Shown here: positions 30,401 to 36,819 of the stretch, in pieces
How positions within the stretch are numbered: position 1 is the stretch's first letter
Layout of the letters: each line of letters opens with the position of its first letter
The notes under the pieces: model-generated
Databases searched by the model: none
Told to the model about the DNA's origin: nothing
The model's input: only the letters and a program-made list of their open reading frames with translations
Position numbers and translations under genes: made by a program
IMG/VR virus record: IMGVR_UViG_3300045006_000163
Coordinates: 1 to 36,970 of that record
DNA length: 36,970 nt
Reading direction: 5' to 3' (one strand)
Source: a virus

Positions 30401-30534
30401 CCCCCAGCCATATCGCCGGAGGCCTTCACCGTCACACCCTGCAGATCTCGAATGGCGGCCTTGGCTTGGCCAGCACCGCGCTCCATTTGCGACGCATCGA
30501 TCGAGATCACGAACTGGAGCTTGTTGTTGGCCAT
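27415..30534 (-). CDS. Tape measure protein
   Basis: 1039 residues from ATG 30534, seven bases after the GT-frame stop. The N-terminal third carries the tape-measure domain signature SKGTVQAEELRGQLGERLPG and ARSMGVTTQQLGKMLEQGQV. Hydrophobic segments around 310-390 (LGNTVLQMLALAVVINTTLV and IGPWGIAIAAIAAAGFGL) would cross the host membrane during DNA entry. Long coiled coils occupy 400-780, and a Gly/Ala-rich membrane-active stretch is near 890-960. At about 1.5 angstrom per residue it predicts a tail near 155 nm. It also forms the scaffold for tube assembly with the G/GT chaperones. Confidence 0.95.
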   Translation of the reverse strand: MANNKLQFVISIDASQMERGAGQAKAAIRDLQGVTVKASGDMAGGLASVSTSSGSLVGSFFKASVGAMAFQKALEVLRDVVEQTVGSYLKLEKTTRTLQYATGDGQAGMRYVRKIAADLGLELNSTADAYAKLAAASKGTSLEGQKTKDIFKAVASASTVMGLSADETSGALLAVGQMISKGTVQAEELRGQLGERLPGAFQIAARSMGVTTQQLGKMLEQGQVSAAEFLPKFAEELQRSLGDAPQEASKGLQAALNRLSTAWTNFLQAVGRSGVIDAVGTVVGHLTVALQGLSEGGILRTLSDLLGNTVLQMLALAVVINTTLVPSITAALIPALRTLVLTMGIAGPVNGAILSLRALSAAVYSSIGPWGIAIAAIAAAGFGLSRWAQSYERAAADKAEADAKMRAESTDTTRAFAEAQNKVEGLEAKLRKSAAGSKEHQAATKALNEVVKAQISASRDLVSWLHEENGAYIDVSGSMEKYAKHKLKILKMGLETARDRERQARADGQDAVRGTFKEGGVMDTLGANALQWVLVNKGIAADAEREAEAHKKSATEIERQIKLLEDGIETAKDPKAPGKANTKRATEAEIKAEIEALVAGEDKIRKIRAERDQALAKIDEETGAGKKYSPEQAARLRVAVWLKSINEIDAIQKKGAAERAKTEAELQSQLGRTEEDGLARREAVIRDKFDKMRAEYAKLVAAGKETKISFQQILDQEQAELLHARTEQVREDVKALNEELARRAEIEGRSLTIGERQAIIEGFGAQGGTRKDAANQVANREGIGKTPAEGIQQGLRQYVAEGEAALNDWKGRAIQVLQGVENAFATGIQGILSGQMTLSQGLKSIWMGIVGTITQALAQLAAKWIMTSIAAKFFRDTTMETASAAAIAQQELAAASLWAAYAAIPFAGPALAAGFIAMMNASLIANAASAKGIVGAANGGWFDRPTLTMIGEGRRPELVVPDTSFRDFASNLTSNILAQERAAQAYQGRGAMFADMASRTGSFGAPTHSYAGATIIAVDSRQWEEMVAKGQRGYDRRFA

Positions 30535-30540
30535 CTCGAC

Positions 30541-31157
30541 TCAGTCCTCGGGAGGTTCAGGGGGTTCGGGGGGAGTGCCCCCATTCGCGTAAGCCGGGAG
30601 GGTCGAGGCCCAGATCTGGAGCGACTTTTCGTAAGCCGTCCACCGGCGGTCCCTCAGGTGTTCCTGGGCCCACTCCATCGCGTCGTGCAGAGGCAGGAGG
30701 GCGGCAGCCCGCCAGCCACCGGCCAGCGGGCTCAGTACGCGCCTCAGGATTCGGCGGGAGTCTCCGCCTTGTCCTCGTTCTCCGGGTTCTCCGTCTCGGG
30801 CTCCAAAGAGACCGGGATAACGTCCAGGGAGAGCCCCAGCGATGAGAAAAAACCCAGCACCGCCCTCTTTGCTTCCTCGGGCGTGCTCAGCGCAGCGCGC
30901 CGGAAGGCCTCGGCCTCAGTCTTCGCATCGACCTCCCACAGGAGGAGGTCTTCGGCGGAGGCCCTGGCGACTGCCACCAGCTGGCGCGCGGCATGCTTCT
31001 GGGCACCATTGGCCAGGCCCTGCAGGATGGCCGAAATGGAATCGGCATCGATGGAGGCCTTGCCTCCACCCTGCATGAGGGCGGGGATCAGGTGCTCGAG
31101 GCCCAGCTCAGAGAGCGGGGGCAGCGCATGTTCCAGGTGAATCAGAGCAGGCTGCAT
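30541..31157 (-). CDS. Tail assembly chaperone GT fusion made by -1 frameshift
   Basis: Predicted 205-residue product. Ribosomes start at ATG 31157, slip -1 at T_TTT_TTC (30852-30846, codons 102-104) and continue in a frame that is open to TGA 30541-30543, nine bases before the tape measure. The added part contains the protein-like stretch AMEWAQEHLRDRRWTAYEKS, then LQIWASTLPAYANGGTPP and a Pro/Glu-rich end. No independent start for it is near. In lambda the equivalent GT protein binds both the tape measure and the tube protein; the layout here is the same. Confidence 0.75.
30744..31157 (-). CDS. Tail assembly chaperone G-like protein
   Basis: 137 residues from ATG 31157, which shares a base with the tube gene stop (TGATG). 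The product is helical (LSELGLEHLIPALMQGGGKA, SIDADSISAILQGLANGAQK) with an acidic tail SLEPETENPENEDKAETPAE. Position between tube and tape measure and the downstream -1 frame mark it as the zero-frame product of a G/GT pair. Only a small share of ribosomes is expected to make the long form. Confidence 0.82.
   Translation of the reverse strand: MQPALIHLEHALPPLSELGLEHLIPALMQGGGKASIDADSISAILQGLANGAQKHAARQLVAVARASAEDLLLWEVDAKTEAEAFRRAALSTPEEAKRAVLGFFSSLGLSLDVIPVSLEPETENPENEDKAETPAES
30846..30852 (-). other. Slippery heptamer T_TTT_TTC for -1 frameshift
   Basis: In the chaperone frame the codons are GGT TTT TTC, so the heptamer follows the X_XXY_YYZ rule. The -1 frame is open from here to 30541. 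A GC-rich stretch (CATCGCTGGGGCTC) follows and may fold. Confidence 0.75.
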
Positions 31158-31822
31158 CACAGGCCCGCCGCGTCGGTGGTGTCGCTGAAGCAGATGATGC
31201 CGTTACCCGCAGCATTCGTCGCATAGGGCGAGGGGCGCAGCGAGAGCGTGACCTTCACCTGATAGGCATCCTTCTTCGAGAGCTTGACGTCGATCTCGGG
31301 AATGAAAGAAGCCAGGGGCCAAACGAAGTGGTCGAACTCACCAGGGATCAGTACGGAGGGCATGCGGAACATGGCCACCACGTTGTTGTAGTTGGCATTC
31401 GCGCCGATGGCGGCGATCTTGCGGCCAGCCTTGCCCGTGGCTGCAGACACAGAGATCAGGTCGCCCGCGGCAAGACCGAAGACGTCCTTGAGGTGGGCGG
31501 TGTCCACATCGTAGAAAGTGAACTCGACCGAGGCCTCATCGATGCCCGCGAGCATCTTGGTCTTGGGCCCGTTGTTGTAGTCGAATTCGACCGTGGCGGG
31601 CGTAACCTTCTGAGAGAGGCCGTCAGCGGTCAGATTGCAGTAGGGGTAGATGCCAGCCTTGAGGGCCTTCTTGGCGGCGGCGTCCTGGTAGAACAGGCCA
31701 TAGTAGCCATCCGTGGTGCTGGCGAGGGTTCCACTGCCAGGATCGGCACTGGGCGCGGCAGCCAGGTAAAGCTGGCCAGAGCCCACGCGCTGGAAATTGC
31801 TGTTGTACGTCGCAAGGGCCAT
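31157..31822 (-). CDS. Major tail tube protein
   Basis: 221 residues from ATG 31822. The sequence is beta-rich and Gly/Ala-rich, with MALATYNSNFQRVGSGQLYL at the start and VTPATVEFDYNNGPKTKMLA, EASVEFTFYDVDTAHLKDVF in the middle, the style of gpV/HK97 gp6-like tube proteins. Placement between terminator-like and chaperone genes supports it. It assembles hexamer rings around the tape measure to make the tail. It is one of the highest-expressed late products, expected from its position after capsid and connectors. Confidence 0.85.
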   Translation of the reverse strand: MALATYNSNFQRVGSGQLYLAAAPSADPGSGTLASTTDGYYGLFYQDAAAKKALKAGIYPYCNLTADGLSQKVTPATVEFDYNNGPKTKMLAGIDEASVEFTFYDVDTAHLKDVFGLAAGDLISVSAATGKAGRKIAAIGANANYNNVVAMFRMPSVLIPGEFDHFVWPLASFIPEIDVKLSKKDAYQVKVTLSLRPSPYATNAAGNGIICFSDTTDAAGL

Positions 31823-31824
31823 GG

Positions 31825-32013
31825 TCAGGCCTCCGTTTCAGGGTTCGCGAGCTCGGCCACCACCACGCCAGGCATGGTGAGCACGCGCTCGAGGTGTTCA
31901 GAGGGGATGAGCACCGGAACGCCAGCAGGCAGTTCCAGGCCGAGATCGGGATAGGTCGTGGTGCATTCCGTCGAGATCACGAAGACCTCGGCGGACTTGG
32001 ATTTGGGGCTCAT
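31825..32013 (-). CDS. Small protein between tail terminator and tube, 62 residues
   Basis: ATG 32013 overlaps the tail-terminator stop (ATGA). The product MSPKSKSAEVFVISTECTTT then YPDLGLELPAGVPVLIPSEH has the form of a small beta-barrel with a basic start. It resembles the short proteins found in many siphophages before the tube gene, which have no settled role. It ends two bases before the tube gene. Confidence 0.65.
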   Translation of the reverse strand: MSPKSKSAEVFVISTECTTTYPDLGLELPAGVPVLIPSEHLERVLTMPGVVVAELANPETEA

Positions 32014-32417
32014 TCGGGCCTCCAGAGGTAGAAGGCGGAGAACTCCAGGACCGTGCCTGCGAGGGGGTATTCGCCCTCGTCACCGTCCCAGACTTGCTCC
32101 GACCAGGTGGTGCGATTCACCAAGCCGCCGAGGGTGTCATCCGCGAGAATGGACCGGCGCACCTTCACGGCGAGATCATCAGTCGCATCTTCCTCGGGCG
32201 AGCCCTTGGCGCGGCATTCCACGCGCACGGTGTAGACGCGGGCGTGGGCCTTCTGGTGGTCATCGTCGGGGTTCTCGGGCCGATCGCCACGGCTGTAGAC
32301 CGCCACGGCGGGAAGGTTCTCCTCGCCGAGTTCGAACCGAGGGGCGCGGAACACAGTGAGGCCTGCGGCCTGGAGCGCAGAGACGATGAAGTCACGAACC
32401 GACTTCTGGAGGGTCAT
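32010..32417 (-). CDS. Tail terminator protein, gpU-like
   Basis: 135 residues; ATG 32417 shares its first base with the upstream stop (TGATG). The fold pattern matches the gpU/minor tail U group: N-terminal helix MTLQKSVRDFIVSALQAAGL, strand LPAVAVYSRGD, strands ARVYTVRVECRAKG, helix DATDDLAVKVRRSILADDTL, and a last strand GTVLEFSAFYLWRP. It caps the tail tube and joins it to the head connector. Location between connector and tube genes agrees. Confidence 0.78.
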   Translation of the reverse strand: MTLQKSVRDFIVSALQAAGLTVFRAPRFELGEENLPAVAVYSRGDRPENPDDDHQKAHARVYTVRVECRAKGSPEEDATDDLAVKVRRSILADDTLGGLVNRTTWSEQVWDGDEGEYPLAGTVLEFSAFYLWRPE

Positions 32418-32710
32418 CAGGCACCCCCCAGAAACGCGATCGTGAACCTACCGCCCGCACGCAGCGAGAGCTGCAGTGTCTTCCAGTTCTTACCACCCCA
32501 GGAAAGGACGCCGCCCGGCTTCAGGTCTTCCACATCGGCAGACGCGAAGCGGATCGTGCGGGTGCGCCCGGAGACGATGGAATCGCCCTCGAGCGCATCC
32601 TCTGCCGTCGCCACACTGGGCAGACCGAGCACGATGCGGCCACCCGGCAGGATGACCGTCTCGCCGAAGTCGGACAGACCGGCGCGGAGATCGGCAGCCA
32701 GATCAGGCAT
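32417..32710 (-). CDS. Head-tail joining protein
   Basis: 97 residues; ATG 32710 overlaps the previous gene by 8 bases. MPDLAADLRAGLSDFGETVI opens a short helix and strand, then repeated beta strands (TRTIRFASADVEDLKPGGVL, SWGGKNWKTLQLSLRAGGRF) make a small barrel. This is the pattern of lambda gpFII-type and related joining proteins that form the bottom of the head. Its position two genes after the capsid is the usual one. Confidence 0.7.
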   Translation of the reverse strand: MPDLAADLRAGLSDFGETVILPGGRIVLGLPSVATAEDALEGDSIVSGRTRTIRFASADVEDLKPGGVLSWGGKNWKTLQLSLRAGGRFTIAFLGGA

Positions 32711-32888
32711 CGGCCTTACCCTTGGCCGTGAGCTTCTTCAGGTCGGCGGGATCGACGGGCTCGCAGCGACCCTCCTCGATCAGCTCGAGGGCCTTGGCGT
32801 TGTCCAGATCCTGCTCGGTGTCGCGAGCGAGATCCTTGCGCTTGCCGTCGACCTCGAGGGTGGTTCCAAAAATCATGCGCACACGCAT
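32703..32888 (-). CDS. Small protein after the capsid gene, 61 residues
   Basis: ATG 32888 has GGAG five bases before; that ribosome site directly follows the T tract of the capsid terminator. MRVRMIFGTTLEVDGKRKDL then DNAKALELIEEGRCEPVDPA is the strand-helix-strand form of many short phage proteins with an 'A..LI..G.AE' core. It probably binds near the capsid or connector, in the place of lambda FI. The exact role is unknown. Confidence 0.7.
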   Translation of the reverse strand: MRVRMIFGTTLEVDGKRKDLARDTEQDLDNAKALELIEEGRCEPVDPADLKKLTAKGKADA

Positions 32889-32897
32889 GGAGTCTCC

Positions 32898-32934
32898 AAA
32901 AAAGGGCCAGGGGCAGGCCGAAGCCCACCCCTGG
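32898..32934 (-). terminator. Terminator after the capsid gene, TTCG loop and six Ts
   Basis: On the minus strand CCAGGGG...TTCG...CCCCTGG then CCCTTTTTT. The stem is GC-rich with a stable TTCG tetraloop. It comes just after a double stop (TAG TAA) of the capsid gene. It would end most transcripts and thus keep capsid mRNA above that of connectors. Confidence 0.85.
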
Positions 32935-32944
32935 TGTCGGATTA

Positions 32945-34756
32945 CTAGGTGAGGGCGTCCTGCATGGCAGCGAAGCTGCCGGGGCGACGCACGCCACAGT
33001 CGACGAGCTGGTTGGTGGTCAGCACGATCAGGCCCTTGCCGGCCTGGGTGACGGTGTCGGTGATGATCTCGAACGCGCCCCACTCGCCGATGATGAGATC
33101 GGCCCAGTTGCCGAACAGGATCGCGTGGCAGATGCCGCTGCTGGTGCCCTTAGTGAGGGTGCTGGGCACGTTGGTGGTCGTGTCGCTGTTGGGGTACGCG
33201 TTCACCAGGTAGTCCCAGACGCTGACGCCATTGGTGCTGGCGAACTGCTGGGTTTTCTTGAGCTTGGCGCGGATGCCAGGGGTGGTCAGGTAGGCCAGGT
33301 TGCCTTTGTCGGCGTTGGCCGTGGCCACCTTGCCCTCGAGGTCCACGATGTTGTCGTAGGTGGGCGCCAGGCCGTTGGTGCCACCGGCCACAGCACCGAT
33401 GCCGGAGGTGCCCAGGATGCCCAGGGGCTGGTTGCTGCCACTTCCCGCACCGTTGATGGATGCGACCTCGATGGCCAGCGCATGGATCGCGGCCAGGTCG
33501 TCATTGATCAAGGCATCAGCAGCGGGAGAACCCTGCGCCAGCAGCGTGCGCGTCAGAGAACTCTGGGCCACCAGCTGCTTGGGAGAGAGCGTGAGCAGGT
33601 CTGTGGTCAGAGCAGAAGCCGTAACCGCAGAGGCGGGGTTTTCACCGAGCCATGTCGCAGTATTGGCGGCCAGCTGGCGGGGGAAGCCCACGTTGCCACG
33701 CAGGCCAGGCAGGAACTTGGCGCCCAGGCCCAGCACCGTCAGCTTGGCGCGAAGCAGATCGATGAACTCGCCCTGATCAGTGAACACCAGCTTCTGGCCA
33801 TAGGAGGCCGTCGCGGTATCCATGGGAGGATTGGCACGCTGCATGGTGGGCACGTAGATGCCAGCGGTGTCACGGCCCAGCTTCTTGGCGATCTCGGCGG
33901 AGACCTCTATCTCGAAGCACTTGCGGCCCTCGATGTGGGCAGCGATGGCGCGGCTGATGCTGAAGCGCTCCTTGCCCAGGTCCACCACAGGGGCGGGAGC
34001 AGGCAGGGGCTGGGCGGCGCGAGCGGCCACCAGTTCGAGGATGGCGCCGCGAGCCTCGGCCAGGGGCTTGGAGCTGCCAAGGATCTCTCGGGCCTCCTTT
34101 TCCAGGCCATGGCGGCTGGCGATTTCCTGCAGCTGCAGGGCTTCGACCCGCTCGGATCGGGTGTCGGTAGCCGCGGGCGCGGCCACGGCGGTGGTGGGTT
34201 CCATAGGAACCTCCGTAGCGACCGGCCTGGTCGTGGTGCTGGCCGGGGTTTGGGTTACTTCTGCGGCCCGACCCACGCCCACAGTGGCGTCGGCGGGGAT
34301 GGAGACGAACGAGACCTCGAGGGGCGTCCAGGTTGTGGCGCGAACCGTGTCAGGTGCGCCCTGCTGGCCCTTGGTGGTCTCCCATGCGTCGATGGTGTAT
34401 CCGACGCTGATCTTGGTGCGGATGCCGTCGACGACATCCTGGAAGGCTTCCTGGGCGCGAGCGGAGCGACCGAAACGGACGATGCCACGCAGCACGCGGT
34501 CAGAATCCAGGCGCACAGACTCGACTACTCCGACGATGTCGCGCATGTTGTGATCGAGCAGCACGGGCCCGCCATCGGCCAGGCGATCGAGTGCAACCTC
34601 GCCAGCGCCATGCCCCAGAATCTCGATGCCGAACCAGCGCTCCACGGGCTGCTCGCTCGAGATCGCAATCTCTACGGTGCGGGCCTCCTCGTTCACAGCC
34701 TCGCGCTGCAGGCTGACGCTGCGGGCGTACTGCCCGCGAATTTCACGCTTTTCCAT
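32945..34756 (-). CDS. Fused prohead protease and HK97-fold major capsid protein
   Basis: 603 residues; ATG 34756 lies inside the portal end, with AGGAGG seven bases before. Residues 1-165 are a S78 (HK97 gp4-like) protease: H69 in PVLLDHN and S117 in TKISVGY are the catalytic pair, and TPLEVSFVSIPADA (about 144-157) is the third motif. A Pro/Ala/Thr linker (166-200) and a helical delta/scaffold region (200-260) lead into the capsid domain (260-603; VFTDQGEFIDLLRAK, AKFLPGLRGNVGFPRQ, NLAYLTTPGIRAKLKK, LFGNWADLIIGEWG). A single chain thus serves as protease, scaffold and shell and must cleave itself during maturation. Confidence 0.93.
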   Translation of the reverse strand: MEKREIRGQYARSVSLQREAVNEEARTVEIAISSEQPVERWFGIEILGHGAGEVALDRLADGGPVLLDHNMRDIVGVVESVRLDSDRVLRGIVRFGRSARAQEAFQDVVDGIRTKISVGYTIDAWETTKGQQGAPDTVRATTWTPLEVSFVSIPADATVGVGRAAEVTQTPASTTTRPVATEVPMEPTTAVAAPAATDTRSERVEALQLQEIASRHGLEKEAREILGSSKPLAEARGAILELVAARAAQPLPAPAPVVDLGKERFSISRAIAAHIEGRKCFEIEVSAEIAKKLGRDTAGIYVPTMQRANPPMDTATASYGQKLVFTDQGEFIDLLRAKLTVLGLGAKFLPGLRGNVGFPRQLAANTATWLGENPASAVTASALTTDLLTLSPKQLVAQSSLTRTLLAQGSPAADALINDDLAAIHALAIEVASINGAGSGSNQPLGILGTSGIGAVAGGTNGLAPTYDNIVDLEGKVATANADKGNLAYLTTPGIRAKLKKTQQFASTNGVSVWDYLVNAYPNSDTTTNVPSTLTKGTSSGICHAILFGNWADLIIGEWGAFEIITDTVTQAGKGLIVLTTNQLVDCGVRRPGSFAAMQDALT

Positions 34757-36218
34757 TGCTGGCCTCCTGAGGCTGAGGGGCTGGGTTCTTCGAGCCGAGA
34801 TCGAGGTCGAGGCCGAGACGCTTTGCCTCCTCCTCCTCTCGGGCACGCTGGGCGAAAACGTCGCGCCAGTCCTTGCCCTGGGCACCTAGTTCGTCCTGGT
34901 AGGTCGAGAGACCTGCGCGAATCGCGATCTGTGCGGCTTCGGCATCATTCTTCGGATCGATCCACTCCCAGGACCGGGGCCACCAGCGAGGACAGCAGAC
35001 GCGCTCGAAATCGAGCACCGGGAGCTTGACGGCACCGGATGCGATGGCCATCTCGAGCCAAGCGCGAAAGATCGGATCGCAGACGGAGCTGATGAACCAA
35101 GCCTGCTTCTGGCGCCAGGTGTCCCGCTCATCCAGCAGGGCCACGCGGGCGCTGCTGTAGTTCGCGTCGGAGACATCGGCAGCCAGGGAGTGATAGGCCA
35201 CGCCCAGACCAGCAGCGATGCCCTTGAGCAGGGCGCGGGTGAATTCGGGGAATGCACTGTTGGGGTGCTGGAGCGGGGGGAACACTACATCCAGGCCCGC
35301 GTCGAGACCCTGGAAGGTGGCGTGTTCGCTCTGAATCGTCTCTGCTGCGGCCACAGGGTCGGCGCATTCATCCAGCGGCACGCCCTGCTGGCTCTTAACG
35401 ATGCCGAGCTTGTCAGCCTCCCAATTCGCGGCGGCGAGCTCAGCCGTCCACAGACGGCCCAGCATGTTGAGCTGGAGCATGACGGGAGACGCCCAGGGAA
35501 CTCCACGAGTCGCACGGGCGCGATCCTCGCTGAAAACGTGGAACACCTGAGACGCAGGGATGCGCAGGCGCTGCGGAATGGCCGTGTAGTCCCTGGGGTG
35601 TGCGCTCCAGATGTAGTAGGCCTGAGGCGTGCCCCAGCCGTCGACCTCTACGCCCATCACGACGCGACGGCCTGAACTATCGGCAGAGGTGTTGAACTTC
35701 CAATCGAGCCGATCGGCGTCGATGATCTCGAGGGCGAAGCGGCTCGCGTTGTCCCATCCTGGAACCTGGCGAATCAGGCACTCGCCATCGATGGCGACGG
35801 TCTGCGCGACCAGCTGCTGGAAGGCGACCCAGCCAAGGCGACCGTCGACGGTGACGCAGCGGCCCCACTCCTCCCAGGCCCGCTCGATCTCGTCGTTCCA
35901 GGTCTCCTTGGGGCGGTTCAGATTGCCGACGATCTCACTCTCAAACGAGATGCCAGTGGGGCCCACCACATGATTCACGACGAGCGAGGCATATCGGCGG
36001 GCGTATGCGTTATTGCGCGCCAGGTCCCGGCTGTGCGCTCGGAGCTTGTCGATGTCCTTCTGGATCTCGCGATGAGGAGCTTCCAGGGTGGTCTGAAAAT
36101 CGGTGTAGCGCCCCAGCTGAGCACCAGCGAAGGCGCGCGTCTTAACCGGCGCAGCCTTCCTGGAAGCAGGGGGCAATTCGGAAGGGGCCCAATCGCCCAT
36201 GCGCAGGCCGTCGATCAT
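34743..36218 (-). CDS. Portal protein, lambda gpB family
   Basis: 491 residues; ATG 36218 overlaps the gpW-like stop (ATGA). The lambda-type portal pattern is clear: LRAHSRDLARNNAYARRYAS, LVVNHVVGPTGISFESEI, FQQLVAQTVAIDGECLIRQV, FALEIIDADRLDWKFN, VFHVFSEDRARATRGVPWAS and LGVAYHSLAADVSDANYSS. Twelve copies form the ring at one capsid vertex through which DNA passes. The C-terminal part has RWWPRSWEWIDPKNDAEAAQ as in the family. It overlaps the capsid-protease gene by 14 bases. Confidence 0.95.
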   Translation of the reverse strand: MIDGLRMGDWAPSELPPASRKAAPVKTRAFAGAQLGRYTDFQTTLEAPHREIQKDIDKLRAHSRDLARNNAYARRYASLVVNHVVGPTGISFESEIVGNLNRPKETWNDEIERAWEEWGRCVTVDGRLGWVAFQQLVAQTVAIDGECLIRQVPGWDNASRFALEIIDADRLDWKFNTSADSSGRRVVMGVEVDGWGTPQAYYIWSAHPRDYTAIPQRLRIPASQVFHVFSEDRARATRGVPWASPVMLQLNMLGRLWTAELAAANWEADKLGIVKSQQGVPLDECADPVAAAETIQSEHATFQGLDAGLDVVFPPLQHPNSAFPEFTRALLKGIAAGLGVAYHSLAADVSDANYSSARVALLDERDTWRQKQAWFISSVCDPIFRAWLEMAIASGAVKLPVLDFERVCCPRWWPRSWEWIDPKNDAEAAQIAIRAGLSTYQDELGAQGKDWRDVFAQRAREEEEAKRLGLDLDLGSKNPAPQPQEASNGKA

Positions 36219-36742
36219 CGGTTCAGCCTCACGGGGATGCGGTAGAACAGAGGGGCGCCACGCTCGCGACGGACGCGGGCAGCATAGATGGCCTCGAGCT
36301 TCATCAGCTCGCCATGGGGCAGGTGCTTGGCCTTCACGCCATCGATTTCGTATTCGACGATGGGCTCGGCCATCTTCTTGGCGAGCACGGCGCGGATGGC
36401 CGCGAGGCACTTCTCCGCATGGGTGCGGGTGTCAGTGCTGGCCGTGACCTGGGCCGGATCCGGCGCGACCACGATCATTCCGCTTTCGACGGTGTATCGC
36501 TCGGCGCCCTTCGTTGCGATGGCGGTCCACTTCCACGACCCAGCAGCGATGCCAGCCGTGGTCGTGGCAGGCACGGAAACGGTGAAGGTGCCTCCGCTTC
36601 CGGTGGTGGTGATCTCGACAGGAGTGTTTCCGAGCTGCTGCAGGATGTACTTCAGCGAGTATCCAGCGCTCGGGAGATAAGTCGACTCCTGCCTCGTCCA
36701 GCTCCAGGTGTCGCCTGCTGTGACGTTCAGGGGTTCGCTCAA
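36215..36742 (-). CDS. gpW-like head-tail joining protein with an extra N-terminal domain
   Basis: 175 residues from TTG 36742, chosen because GGAGG lies 8 bases upstream (the in-frame GTG at 36763 precedes that site). The C-terminal 60 residues (AEKCLAAIRAVLAKKMAEPI, VEYEIDGVKAKHLPHGELMK, LEAIYAARVRRERG) follow the gpW pattern. The N-terminal 95 residues are a beta-rich unit (LNVTAGDTWSWTRQESTYLP, SAGYSLKYILQQLG, GTFTVSVPATTTAG) absent from lambda gpW (68 residues). gpW stabilises packaged DNA and prepares the portal for tail joining. It stands directly before the portal gene as in lambda. Confidence 0.7.
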   Translation of the reverse strand: MSEPLNVTAGDTWSWTRQESTYLPSAGYSLKYILQQLGNTPVEITTTGSGGTFTVSVPATTTAGIAAGSWKWTAIATKGAERYTVESGMIVVAPDPAQVTASTDTRTHAEKCLAAIRAVLAKKMAEPIVEYEIDGVKAKHLPHGELMKLEAIYAARVRRERGAPLFYRIPVRLNR

Positions 36743-36788
36743 TCCGTGGGCCTCCGCACCCACAGGTTCGCTGTCCTAGAAAACCAAA

Positions 36789-36811
36789 CCGTCGGCCCGT
36801 GAAGCCGACGG
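36789..36811 (-). terminator. Hairpin CCGTCGGC-N7-GCCGACGG, second copy, with T-rich tail
   Basis: 8-bp perfect stem followed on the minus strand by TTTGGTTTTCT. It follows the last lysis-cassette gene and precedes the gpW-like gene. Stem and flanks match the copy at 1887-1909 on the same strand. Confidence 0.7.
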
Positions 36812-36819
36812 AAACTAGA

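Noticed and set aside
27511-31140. Very long plus-strand open frame (about 1209 codons) opposite the tape measure
   Set aside because: It mirrors the tape measure and chaperone genes base for base. GC-rich third positions of the real minus-strand genes remove stops from the antisense frame, and its protein composition (Leu/Gly/Arg/His) is not protein-like.
33125-35029. Plus-strand open frame of about 634 codons opposite the capsid-protease gene
   Set aside because: Antisense shadow of a well-supported protease-capsid gene; no ribosome site and atypical composition.
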